A DNA stretch of 64,000 nucleotides, taken from assembly GCA_958450365.1 (NCBI GenBank), contig CAUEEP010000876.1, positions 186,001-250,000 on the forward strand. The letters run 5' to 3'. The position numbers and the translations under genes were made by a program. The notes below the pieces were generated by a model. The model saw nothing but the letters and a program-made list of their open reading frames with translations, searched no databases and had not been told where the DNA came from. This document shows, piece by piece, positions 32,950 to 43,495 of the stretch; positions within the stretch are counted from its first letter, which is position 1, and every line of letters begins with the position of its first letter. This DNA is from Mesorhabditis belari (taxonomy: Eukaryota > Nematoda > Chromadorea > Rhabditida > Rhabditidae).

Positions 32950-35189
32950 AGTCCCATAATTTGCTATAAATATTAATTAATATTTAAAAATATTATACTT
33001 ATTTTTAATATTTGCTTTCATTCGTTGACTTTTATTCATAGTTTGGTATCGTTAATTTTATTTTTTATTTTTTTGGTTATTTCAACCCATAAATCTTTAT
33101 GATTGTTCTAAAAAAGAATATTTGGAGGTAATTATAAAATAGAATACGTTCAAATGGTTGAAGATAGATGAAGGTGAGGTGTACGAGAAATCAGCACCGC
33201 ATAACTTGTACTCCATTCTGCTTAATCTATTATATATAAAATAGCAGTGTCTGTCCGTCCGTCCAAACGCAACTTTCATCTCCAGAACGGGAGAAGCTAA
33301 AGCTTCAAAAACAACCCCCTTACAGGTTTTCGGGGTCGGGGAGTTGCCCGTGGTCCAATGAGGCCTACCATTAGCTTGGGAATCTGACCCGAATGGATAC
33401 GGAAGATAGTATTTAAATGAGCTCTTGTTAGAGCATCTAAGCTCTGGATATGTTTTAAACTTCCTCAATACATCTCTAAATAGTTGTATGCTTTTAAGGG
33501 TATCTTTCATTGTTAATCTGGAACGTTTAAGCCGTGAAGGATTTTTTGGATAAAATTTGGCTTTATCTACGTTTGATAACTTCTAATTCCTTTCTTATAC
33601 ATTTTTCGTTGGTTTTATGGGTAAATAAATCTTTGATAGAGACAATTTTGCAATAAAAGCAGATCTCGTTTCATTTGACTCACCTTGTCAAATCATCATT
33701 AAGCAGTTGTTCCTCAAGTCAGTCCATCCAAAAAAAAAACAACGAAAACATTGAAACTCTTTTGACATTTAACCGCTAACATGAAGCAATGAATGGGTTT
33801 TTTACATAAAATTGACGGCTTTTTATAAGATTTTACCAATACTTAAGTTCCCGAGCCTTTACTAGAGCACAATTGGCAATGCTTTTGCTTAAAATGTACA
33901 TTCTTCTACATTTTTAATTGACTTTTTTAAATCATTCAACACATGTATCAATCTGCTTATTAATTATATACTTTTTACATCATCTCTTCATATAAGACTT
34001 TATTCTTTTGTTTTATGGTCACTTTCCGACCGATGATAGATAATATTGGCTTGATTTCACTTGAGAAGCTCCAAATTTTCAGATTTGCAATTGGTTATTG
34101 GAGATTGTTGCTTTCAATTCAGCCCGAGCTCGTCTTTCCAGCGTTAACCGATCGAATTTTCGGCATTTGGGATTCGATTTTCGGATTAGGAGCCAAACAT
34201 GCGGGGCTAAAGCAAGCAAACGCTTATCATATTCAAAACTTTCCTAAAAATTAGCTTCATTTTTACACTCCCTAACAACTAGTTTTCAAGTAAATCACTC
34301 TTTTGAAAGCAAGTTTTCGAGAGAGATAAGAATTGGCAAACACTTTGCAACTAACAATTTTCAGCGACTCATATAATTTGCGAAAGTTTGTACAAAAAAT
34401 TTAGCTCTTTCTTTGAAAATAACTTTTTTTGATCGTACTTAGTCAAAAAATCTTTTTTGGAAGGAAACTTGGGCCAGCAATCGGTAGAATGTTGTTTTCT
34501 GAACCGAAGTCCTTCATCAGGCAAAGAAAAGGGAGCTTTTAAAGACCAAGCCTCAAGAGTACACCAAAATGTTGACGATAAATAAATAATTCGAAAATTA
34601 AGATGTGTTCCAACTAAGCAAAGTGCAAAGTTTCATTAGAATCTATCGATTTCGCTCAAAAATCGGTGACCTCGAATTCTAGCGACAACTTTTTGGAAAA
34701 GTATCTGGCAAATGCCTAATTTATTTTAGAAGTGTCAAATGTTATATAGAGAATTGTAGCACTAATTCTTGGCAACATTTACCTACCAAAAACGTCCCGA
34801 TTCGACTTGTACAACTCATTTAACAAGCGCTTGAATGAGTGCTAGTCGATATCTCTCTGACGATTCTGTTATTTGGCCGCTTTTCAATATTTCTTGAATG
34901 CAAAAATAGCGCCTAATCTCACTTAATAACATTAAGGATCACGCTTAACCGTTTTAGCTGAACTGGCATAACTAACGAAAACAACAAAACGATAACATCA
35001 TAAAAAACATTTTTTGACTAAATACGATCATCGTATTTTTACAAGCCTTGGCTTTGTTTGACAAAACCCAAATAAATCAAAATCCATTTTGTTTTACAAG
35101 CCTTGATGTTGCCTTGGTTTTTAAAAGCAAACTCACTTAGTAGAAAAAGAGAATGAAAATTGCTCAGCGAATTGAAAAGTTAGGCGCTA
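32950..35189. other. Intergenic, repeats, no firm gene
   Basis: 33230-33400 contains a (TCCG)n-like stretch after AATAGCAGTGTCTG, a dispersed repeat type. 33485-33660 is a partial F-box 5' module. 33640-34010 is an inverted-repeat arm (separate entry). An open frame at 34015-34254 (79 codons, first codon ATG at 34015) directly follows that arm but shows no domain. From 34255 to 35189 the sequence is AT-rich and non-coding. Confidence 0.45.
33640..34010 (+). repeat. Inverted-repeat arm, copy of the lectin upstream region
   Basis: About 365 bp matches the reverse complement of 41445-41805 (GCAGATCTCGTTTC, TTAAGCAGTTGT, AAGATTTTACCAATACTTAAG, TTACTAGAGCACAATT). The right-hand copy lies just upstream of the lectin gene, so this is a duplicated 5' flank now preceding a different sequence. 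Confidence 0.8.
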
Positions 35190-36095
35190 TTAGGTTGTCC
35201 CATAAAAACCCAGAGATTTTTTTGTTTCGATCAGTACTCGCTCACAACACAACGTTTTGTATTTTTCTTTTTTTCCTTTTTTATGCTAAAACTTTCTTCT
35301 TTCTTGCACTAGCATTCATTTTTTAGGAGTCGACACGAGAAGAGAGTCGATCGAATGAAGCCAACTCGAGAAGAAATTCACGCCCAACTGCTCCAACGAT
35401 TTTCAAGAGGGATTTCAGCGGCCAAAGCAGCACAAGAAATCAATCAATTTTATGGCAACAAAATCGTTGGAACGAGTACTGCATAGGAATGGTTTCACAG
35501 ATTCAAGACGGGCAACACAAGAATCAAACGGAAGAGGAGAAGCGGCCCACCCCTGGAAAGTGGATCGATCGATTCTGAGGCACCGATTCCTGCGAAACCC
35601 CGATGGATCAACCGGGAAATTGGTTGGAAGTTACTGTATATGGATGACTGTGTAGTGATGACTGCGAAAAGTGGAAAGAGATCGTAGAAAACAACGCTAA
35701 ATTCCATACGAAAGATCGGAAACAATCCAAGTCAAAAGAAGGCGGACATGCAGCCATTTGTGGAGCGAATACCGGCATGGTCGGCTTCCTCTTTCGAACA
35801 TCATCACTCACGCTCAAACGTGGGTTTTTTACGATGGTCGAGTGTTACAACGGCAGTGATTGAAGAAAGGGCAAGCATGTAAAATGCTGCCAAAACGGAA
35901 GATCCACGAAAAGAAGCGAGTCTTGTGTGTCGACTGGTGTTTACTCATTTCAGATCAAGCACTGGAATGGCTATAGAGTTAGACAAGTTACAAGCATAGT
36001 AATTTCTTTTGTCTAAGTTTAAGTAAATTATGGTCATCTGTTTTGATATTTTTTTAAATGGTTTTGAATCAGGTACAAGCGGATTGTAAAGCATT
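35190..36095 (+). pseudogene. Mariner transposase pseudogene
   Basis: The terminus TTAGGTTGTCCCATAAAA at 35190 follows TA. The N-terminal block is at 35365-35455 (TREEIHAQLLQRFSRGISAA, then AAQEINQFYG); later parts are heavily eroded (KKGGHAAICGA.., PKRKIHEKKRVLCV at 35885-35925). A right terminus was not found. 35960-36095 is shared, inverted, with 21317-21455. Confidence 0.65.
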
Positions 36096-37837
36096 TTGAA
36101 AGTTTTTTGTTGACTCGTCTCCTTTAATTCAATTGTCGGTTCATGTGAAAATTGCTCAACTGTGAGCTCAAAATTCCGAGTCGGTCGGCTATTTGAATAA
36201 GGAGTGTGTTTTTAGTTGAAGAGGGTTAGAATCAAAGGGGATCAGATACCTCAAACAAGAAATAGCTTGTCTTAAGTAAGGAGTACCAAGCACGCAAATA
36301 ATATTTCTTTGAAATTTTTTTTAAGGCAACCACCTTTTTTATATTTTAATACTTCTAATTTTATTATAAAAACAATAAAACTTTTGACGTTTTAGTTCAA
36401 AACGTGCTTTTAGTTCAAAAAGTTTGACATTCAGAGCGATGAAAATCATGAAAACATTTGCATACTTTGCAAAACTAGAACTACAAAAATTGATCTCGTA
36501 GTGTAATTTATTACACAAGTTCTGACTTTTTATATTTATTTGAAATTCAAGATGTTCAACTTGTAGTGATTTAGTTCCATTGCTGAACTCTGATAACTTT
36601 CCGCTTTCACTTTCGGTTGGTAGGTCGAAATGAAGCTCAAATGAAAATGAACAGATGGAAATTATTTTTATATAAACATTTAAAAAAGATTGAAATGTTT
36701 TATTCTTTGATTTAAAGCTAAGCTATTCAAAATGCTCTTTTCCTTTCTATTGTGAACAAAAATGGGTTCACTTTTGAGCTATAAATGACGGTCGATTAAG
36801 AACTTTTGTAAATGTGTTTTAAAAAGTCAAAAAATGTATTGTTGTATTGTTTGTATTGTTTTTAAAAGGAAATCCTTAGTGAAATGCAAATCATTTTAAA
36901 GTTTGACTGAAAAATTTACATTAAGTGGTCACCAAAATATTCACAAGTACCCAAAATAGTGTTACTCAAAAATCTGGTCAATATTTGAATGAAACCTTTC
37001 AATTGCTCACCAATTCTCGGACATCAGTTGTAGACGTTGATCTATTTCAACTATAGGTACAATTTAAGTCAAAGTGATGTGAAGACATCAGAAGTTTATC
37101 TCCGAAGTACAAAAAATGGTACTTTAAAAGAAACTGTCGAATTTGTGACCAACAAAAAACTGAATTGAAGCAATAAAATTGGGTTCAGTGATTAATGAAG
37201 TGTTAAAAGAGACGAAAAAGGAACAACTGTTTCTTTTTCGCTTTTCGAAAGCCAGAGGAGCTTGTGTTACGAAACAAAAGAAAACCATATTCGACCACAA
37301 ATGGAAAAAAAGATCTACCGTAAAAGCTGCAATAGTAGTTCGGGGGGTCCATTATATTTTCGTCCATTAGAGGGGGCCATTATATTTTCGATAGTACTTT
37401 TTGTCATTCATTTGTATTGAAAGCAATGAAAAAGTAACAACTGTTTCTTTTTCGCTTTCTTTTCTCCTTAACGCGATATATGAAACAACTTTTACTGCTC
37501 ATTTTAAAACAATAAAAGAGTACAAGCTAAAATACAATACTTTAGCAATAAAATAAACCCGGTGAATCTAGTCCAAATAGTGTCTTTTTGGCAAATTTCG
37601 AAAAAAATGTCATTTTCTCGTAATTCTTGTTCAAGGACTTTCATATGGTGTCACTATTTGATCTTTTCCTCAAAAGAAACAATAAAGAATTACGAAACAG
37701 ACGAGTTAAGTATACACCGTATAATGTTAATGTTTGAGTAATCGTCATCAGCTTTTATTGTGTAAGAATCGATCAATTACATATAAAGCAATAAAAAAGT
37801 AATTTGGTCATAAAATAATTAATTAAACTGAGATTAT
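36096..37837. other. Long AT-rich stretch, no gene seen
   Basis: No frame with recognisable domains. 37343-37395 holds a short tandem duplication (CCATTATATTTTCG twice). The 3' end of the lectin gene lies at 37838 on the minus strand. Confidence 0.5.
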
Positions 37838-40800
37838 TTATTCATTGGCGTCTTTCTTGCAAACGAATCTCGCATTAACATCGTCAGGCTCTTCCGAAAC
37901 GTAGAGTTCATTGGCTGAAGGGACATTCGAGATATCGTTGCACATCTGAAAATGGAATTGAATTAAAATAGACGCTATCTTTTTATTTTAACGTTAATTA
38001 TAGAAAAATTTCCATCAACAGATCTGTAGCAGTATACCAAACTACCCAGATGTTAGGAACACATCACTTGGAACATAGGTTCCAAGTGATGTGTCGTGGC
38101 CCATTCTCACGAAATAGAAAACAGAACTTGGTTGAATATCTTTATTTTCTCATATTAAGCCAAAAATATTCAGGGAACCTATGTTTTCTATTTTGAAATA
38201 GAAAATGGGCTCGATGACGTCTTCTGGACCAATCCTGCTAAGCAAGTTTACATTTTCTTATGGGCACTCCAGTCCTGTCAAGGCTGGATTCAAAGCTGGA
38301 CTCATCTTGAGCCATGACTCTCACAAAAACGATAACTAACCATGTAGTAGAGAGTGTTCTTCGATCGATCTTGCCCAATATAATCATCCGGTGTCCCATC
38401 ACTCCATTTTCTTTTCCCATTCACAAAATGGAGACCATTCCAGGCATAGAAGTCTGATCCATAACAAGCATTGCTCTCCGTAGCGTCTTCATTTAATGAT
38501 TTTACATCGAATTGGATTAGCTCTAAAAATCATGGTATCAGTCAAATGTCGTTAGTAAACTATTATTTAAAGCATTAATTTTAATTTTAAGATTTAAAGC
38601 AAAGATGGACAAAGGTCATTGACAATAATGGTGGATATATTTTGGATCGATTGCGTTTTACGTTGAAAGTGAATTGTTAACAAAGTTTGCTTAAAACGGA
38701 CATTTCATGGTTGCCAACCTAGATTTTGCCTGTTCTAAAACAAACTATTCACGAATTCGAACTCCTTCTTTGAGTGAATCGACACCAAATGTCCTCCCCA
38801 GTACACACAATTGTCTTCGGCGGTTTTCCAACGATATTTCACCAGATCCCCCCGAGCATTCTCTGTGAAGCCCTAAAATTTTAACTACACTAATTTTATT
38901 TATAAGTAACTTGATAATAGTAGCACGAGTCGGTTTCATTCAAATAACTCCATCTAGAATCGCATTTTAATTTTGCCAAGCATTCCGTAAATCTTGCTTC
39001 CGATGAGGTTCTAGATTTAACAATTGTAGATTTTGAAAAGTTTTTTTTTCGTAGAAATAAAGTCCCATTTTCGCTTTACTTCGCTTCTTCCAAAACGTCC
39101 TTCTCGTGACGACATATTTGCAGAGTTCCATTCAGGATTTCCAAAGATTTACTATCCGATGACCTGAATGATCAGCGTTGAATCTATTAAAAGTGCCTGA
39201 GAGCTTTTTTTGTTTAATTGAAACAAAAGTTTTATTCAAATACAATTTTCTCCACTCACTTCTCCTCTTGTAGCACTTTGTTGTTCGCTTCACATGTTGT
39301 CAGCTTTGCTTTGAAAATTTCTGAAGCATTCCTTAACAAAAGTAATTATTAGCTATTTTTTACTGAAATGCTTTACTTCGCTTCTTCCAAAACGTCCTTC
39401 TCGGCACGACAGTTTTCCAGAGTTCCGTTGAGGATTTCCAAAGATTTACTCTCCGATGACCTGAATGATCAGCGTTGAATTTATTAAAAGTGCCTGAGAG
39501 CTTTTTTTAATTGAAACACTTTTGCTGAAGGTTTTATTCAAATATTCAAATTTTATTCAAATACAAATTTCTCCACTTACTTCTCTTGTAGCACTTTGTT
39601 GTTCGCTTCACATGTTGTCAGCTTTGCTTTGAAAATTTCTGAAGCATTCCTTAACAAAAGTAATTATTAGCTATTTTTATTGAAATGCTTTACTTCGCTT
39701 CTTCCAAAACGTCCTTCTCGGCACGACAGATTTCCAGAGTTCCGTTGAGGATTTCCAAAGATTGACTCTCCGATGACCTGAATGATCAGCGTTGAATCTA
39801 TTAAAAGTGCCTGAGAACTTTTTTGTTTAATTGAAACACTTTTGCTAAAAGTTTTATTCAAATTCTACAGTTGTGATCCGATTTTAATAAAGCTTTGAAA
39901 AGAAACTTTCTTTGCGTACTCACCTGCCCTCTTTCAACGCTTTGTTTTTGGCATCACAGGTGGCTAGATTTGCCTTGATAGCCTCGGAAGCATCTCTCAA
40001 CAAAAAGAGATCACAAAACGACTAAAAACAAACTTTTCCTCTTCCCGCTTCGTGTTCGCTGTTGTCCTGAAAGAAAAAATCTTTTCAATTGTCTTCAACG
40101 AAAAACTCACAAATTCGCTCGACAAAGCGTTAGCATTGGCGAATCGTCCGTTTTGGATAAGTTTCTAGAGAATTTTAATATTGAAAACTCTTGAATATTT
40201 CTTGGCATATGGGGCATATTCATGGCATATTGAAAACTCTTGAATATTTCTGACAACGCTCTGATCAATCGTCTTTTTGACAGATTCTGTGATCCAGATC
40301 CACCACGTTGTGAGCTATTAGGTTGGAAAGATAGTTCTCTGAAAAGTTTGACTGAAATTTCTTAAAAACGAATCCACCAATTCAAGAACATTTTGTTCTA
40401 TTATTTACAAGTCGAGTCCAAGAAATTACTCGTAAAAGATGAGTGCAACTTTCCCTTCAAATTTTAGAGATTTTTGAAAAATTATTATTTTCCAGCTTAA
40501 ATGCAGCTCACTTTTTGCACGACAAAAACGATTCGACAAAAACGATTTGAGGTAAAGCTAGCATAAATGAGCAATACGCTCAATAATCTCTATTTTTGGC
40601 CAAGACATTTTTTACAGAGAAGCTGTATTTAAAAAAATAACTTTTTAGTGTCATCTTCTCGGCACTGAGTCTTTGCTAAAACAGATCATTCTGAAAAGTT
40701 AAAGCATCAGATTGCCTTAAGCAAAATTTGCCTTAATCACAAATTTTCCCTATTTTAAGTACTTCATTTTAGGCTTTGAATGAAACCCATCGCCTATCCA

Positions 40801-41271
40801 GTAACCCATTAAAAACTTATCTAAAGGCTGGTCACTCCAAAAGTGACCAAGTCACTTCAGCTGAAGAAATCTCTTATTTTTTTTACTTAAAGCCTACTCC
40901 GATTTTTTTTTGTTAAAAACTTTTTGAAATATAGTCAATTTTATCAAAAAATCTGAGAAGGATTCATGGCTTGTTTTTTGAGAAATCACCGTGCAAATTT
41001 TTTCCGAGAACTTTCTTTCCAACCTAAGATTTTAAAGCCGTTTTTCTCTACAACTGTACTGGAACTTTTACGCAACACTGTACCTTATTGTAATAAAAGC
41101 AAGTGTTTTACGTAATTTATGTGGATCAACTAAATACATTTCGTAAATCGCTGTAACGGCCAAGACTCCGATCACGATTCCAAAGAGCAGCAGTAGAATT
41201 CCTCTGATGATGTTCGATCGACCGTGCTTGGTGCTGAAAAACTTGATACTATAGTTGATAGCACCAGACAT
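37838..41271 (-). CDS. Type II membrane C-type lectin with repeated coiled-coil stalk
   Basis: Thirteen phase-consistent exons on the minus strand: 41271-41084, 40164-40111, 40066-40034, 39995-39924, 39777-39694, 39649-39581, 39460-39377, 39331-39260, 39163-39080, 39010-38911, 38872-38746, 38522-38341, 37945-37838; 418 residues. The N-terminal cytoplasmic part ends in basic residues, then one membrane anchor (GILLLLFGIVIGVLAVTAIY, about residues 24-43). The stalk has repeated units LEILNGTLENCRAEKDVLEE and FKAKLTTCEANNKVLQE, with heptad spacing, N-glycosylation sites (NGT, NAS) and one Cys per unit. The C-terminal C-type lectin domain shows CYYYQ, W-x-x-AEDNC, GGHLVSIHS, FVNKL, FYAWNGL, WSDGTPDDY and FVCKK. 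The canonical EPN/QPD and WND sugar/calcium motifs are not evident. Probably a surface lectin for recognition or adhesion. Acceptor TAG lies eight bases before the ATG. Confidence 0.85.
38059..38213. repeat. Perfect 16-bp hairpin followed by a small inverted-end element
   Basis: 38059-38094 is a perfect palindrome with 16-bp arms (ACACATCACTTGGAAC) and a 4-base loop. Immediately after, 38098-38213 has inverted ends (GCCCATT..GAAATAGAAAAC and GAAATAGAAAATGGGC). A relative of the latter lies at 58576-58660. Both sit in the last lectin intron. Confidence 0.75.
39080..39995 (-). repeat. Tandem duplicated exon pairs in the lectin stalk
   Basis: Exon pairs 39777-39694/39649-39581 and 39460-39377/39331-39260, plus the half unit 39163-39080, repeat with periods of 317 and 297 bp. 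Introns are copied too: TTAGCTATTTTT and CCTGAATGATCAGCGTTG recur. The outer exon 39995-39924 is an older relative (CDAKNKALKEG). All exons start in phase 2 and end in phase 2, so units can be added without a frameshift. Confidence 0.85.
40318..41027. mobile_element. Mariner-type MITE in lectin intron 1
   Basis: The termini TTAGGTTGGAAAGATAGTTC at 40318 (after TA) and GAACTTTCTTTCCAACCTAA ending 41027 are inverted repeats. 710 bp, no transposase motif. Right target dinucleotide reads GA, probably mutated. It lies fully inside intron 40165-41083. Confidence 0.75.
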
Positions 41272-42099
41272 TTAAAAATCTAATTTGTTTCAAGTTTAAC
41301 AAACAAGCTTCTAAACAGCTTCTACGATATGAGAACTGATTGTGAAAACTAACCTGTTTTCTGGCATCACCTCGACACGGTGCTCCATTCTTGATCGAGC
41401 CGGAGCTCAGCCTAAACATGGTTAGCTAAAAATATTTGATAAAACCAAAGAATTGTTTATGAAGTGATAATGTAGAAAGTATATGATTAATAAGCAGATT
41501 AATAAATGTGTTGAAGGATTTAAAAAGGTCAACTAAAATGAAGAAGAATGTACATTTTAACCAAAAGTCTAGCGAATTGTGCTCTAGTAAAGGCCCTGGA
41601 GCTTAAGTATTGATAAAATCTTATAAAAACCTGCAAATTTTTAAGCAACGAATCCCATTAATTGTTGCATGTTAGTGGTTAAATGTCGAAAGAGTTTCAA
41701 TGTTGAACATTGTTTTGAAGGGACTACTTGAGGGACAACTGCTTAAAGGTGAGTCAAAGATGAATCAAATGCAACGAGATCTGTTTTGGTTGCAAAATTG
41801 TTTCTGTAACTTTATAGAAATAATGCCTTCAGCAAGCATTTATTTAGTAAGTGTTTCAAATGTTGGCCACAATTTCATGACTTTGCCGGTTTCTTGCAAA
41901 CGAATTGCCATTTTTTTATATCTGTTGAAAGAGATACACTGGTGGTCATATGTATGACAACACAAGACCCCAATCTCCTGTTGAAGAGCCCGTTCTATTT
42001 TACACTTGTCAGGTAAGATCGGTGATTAGATTTAGCCGCTCTAAACCGCTTTAACTTTTGAAAACTGCAGTAGTCTTGTCTCTAGTTTTACCCAATCTA
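41272..42099. other. Lectin upstream region with duplicated arm
   Basis: A minus-strand mini-exon near 41418-41353 (MFRLSSGSIKNGAPCRGD, donor GTTAGT) lies upstream of the lectin ATG but is not in phase with it; it could be an alternative leader. 41445-41805 is the arm shared with 33640-34010. On the plus strand 41700-41748 reads MLNIVLKGLLEGQLLK then GTGAGT, a possible divergent first exon. 41938-41960 has a solo Tc1-like end CACTGGTGGTCATATGTATG. Confidence 0.4.
41445..41805 (-). repeat. Inverted-repeat arm upstream of the lectin
   Basis: Reverse copy of 33640-34010, about 80% alike by eye over 360 bp. Probably contains the lectin promoter. The arms are 7.4 kb apart. Confidence 0.8.
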
Positions 42100-42555
42100 C
42101 ACTGGTGGTCATATGTATTAGTACCCTCTTGCAAAAAATTTTCTCTCAACGATTGTCCCCCTTAAAAGGCAGCCAAATTCAAAGTGCTAAAAAGCATTTT
42201 TTTGCTAACAAGCTCTAGTCTCTAAAACCACAAAAAAAATTGATTCGAAATGTTTATTATCTTTTTAAAAAATAGCAAGGACGGAAAAGACACCTCAAAA
42301 ATGGTGGACAAAAGTATTGACATCAACAAAAATGGTGGACAAAAGTATTGACAAAACAACAGTAAATTTAATAGTCTATTGGACCTCCTTTGGCTTGAAT
42401 AACTTTTTCTATCCGTCTGGGCATCGAGTCGACCAAATTGTGCAAAACTGATGATTCAATTTGATTCCATACAAGACGTATTGAGGCCTTTTAAGGGGGC
42501 AATCATTGAGAGAAAATTTTTTGCAAGAGGGTACTAATACATATGACCACCAGTG
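42100..42555. mobile_element. Internally deleted Tc1-like element
   Basis: About 70-bp inverted ends (CACTGGTGGTCATATGTATT, CCCTCTTGCAAAAAATTTTC) flanked by TA at 42098-42099 and 42556-42557; 456 bp. Minus-strand positions about 42485-42375 still encode the Tc1 transposase C-terminus (VDSMPRRIEKVIQAKGGP, then a stop), so the element is a deletion derivative of an autonomous Tc1 transposon. A 31-bp stretch (AAATGGTGGACAAAAGTATT..) is tandemly doubled at 42297-42355. Confidence 0.85.
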
Positions 42556-42630
42556 TATCTTTAATAGAGGCTTTGTCTCGCAGACCAAGGCTACAAACAT
42601 TCCCTATCAAACGGTGTTCTTCTACTACTA

Positions 42631-43160
42631 TTAGGTTGAGGAAAAAGTAATGTCGGTTTTTGTCACAAAATTGTTTATTGCTAAAAACATAAAAAGACGC
42701 ACATCAATCAATGAGATATTCTCCATTATTATTGATGACTTGTTCCCATCTTTGTCGCAAGTCCCTGATACCATCCTCAAAAAAATGGGAAGTTTTCGAG
42801 CCAAAATAAGTGTGGACTGCTTTTTTGATTTGTGCATGATTCTCGAACTTTTCTCCCATAAAAAACTCTTCAACGACCGAAACAAAAAATAATCTGATGG
42901 AGCCAGGTCCGGACTATAAGGTGCGTGGGGCAGAAGTTCCCAACCAAGCTCGTCGATTTTTTGGTGAGTGATATTTGCAGTGTGAGTTTTTGCATTATCA
43001 TGCAAAAATAGCACTTTTGATGTTTGAACGCCCAATTTCTTTAAAGCCTCGTTAACTCTCATCAACTGTTTTGAATAAAGATCCGCGGTGACAGTTTCTC
43101 TCGGATTCAACAACTCATAATACACCAAACCTTTTGTATTCCACCAATAAGAATAAGATT
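42631..43160 (-). pseudogene. Mariner transposase, C-terminal half
   Basis: Terminus TTAGGTTGAGGAAAAAGTAA at 42631 after TA. The minus-strand frame from 43128 reads VYYELLNPRETVTADLYSKQ, FLHDNAKTHTAN (second Asp) and YSPDLAPSDYFLFRSL (third Asp). A one-base frameshift follows EKS; the other frame then continues to the family-typical NNNGEYLID stop. The N-terminal half and other terminus are missing. Confidence 0.85.
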
Positions 43161-43495
43161 TTAAGGCTACTCAAATAATCGTAAAATAAAAAGTATTCTC
43201 TTTAAATTCTTTGTTCAGTGATCTGCGATGTTGTCGTTTGTGTGGGCGAGCCAGCTTCGTGGGGTCTTGTGGGGTCATTTTTCGAAACTAAAATAAATTT
43301 ATCACGCTACAACCCCCAATTTAATTGAGGAAATGCACAAGACGGGTAAAAAAAAGTTTTCAAAAACTTCGCAATCACCTGGGAATTGAGTCAATTTGAG
43401 GCGGGGTTGCAATTATATTTTTGGAACCAAACTTGAACTTTTTATCGGGAAATCGACTAGTTGGTCTCAAAGTTTACAGCCAAATTCTTTTCAAA

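Noticed and set aside
33097..33510. 137-codon minus-strand open frame
   Set aside because: Most of it crosses a (TCCG)n-containing dispersed repeat; no family motif.
39080..39995. Regularly spaced repeats that could suggest a CRISPR-like array
   Set aside because: Units are ~300 bp, code for coiled coil in phase and are bounded by splice sites; they are duplicated exons in a eukaryotic gene.
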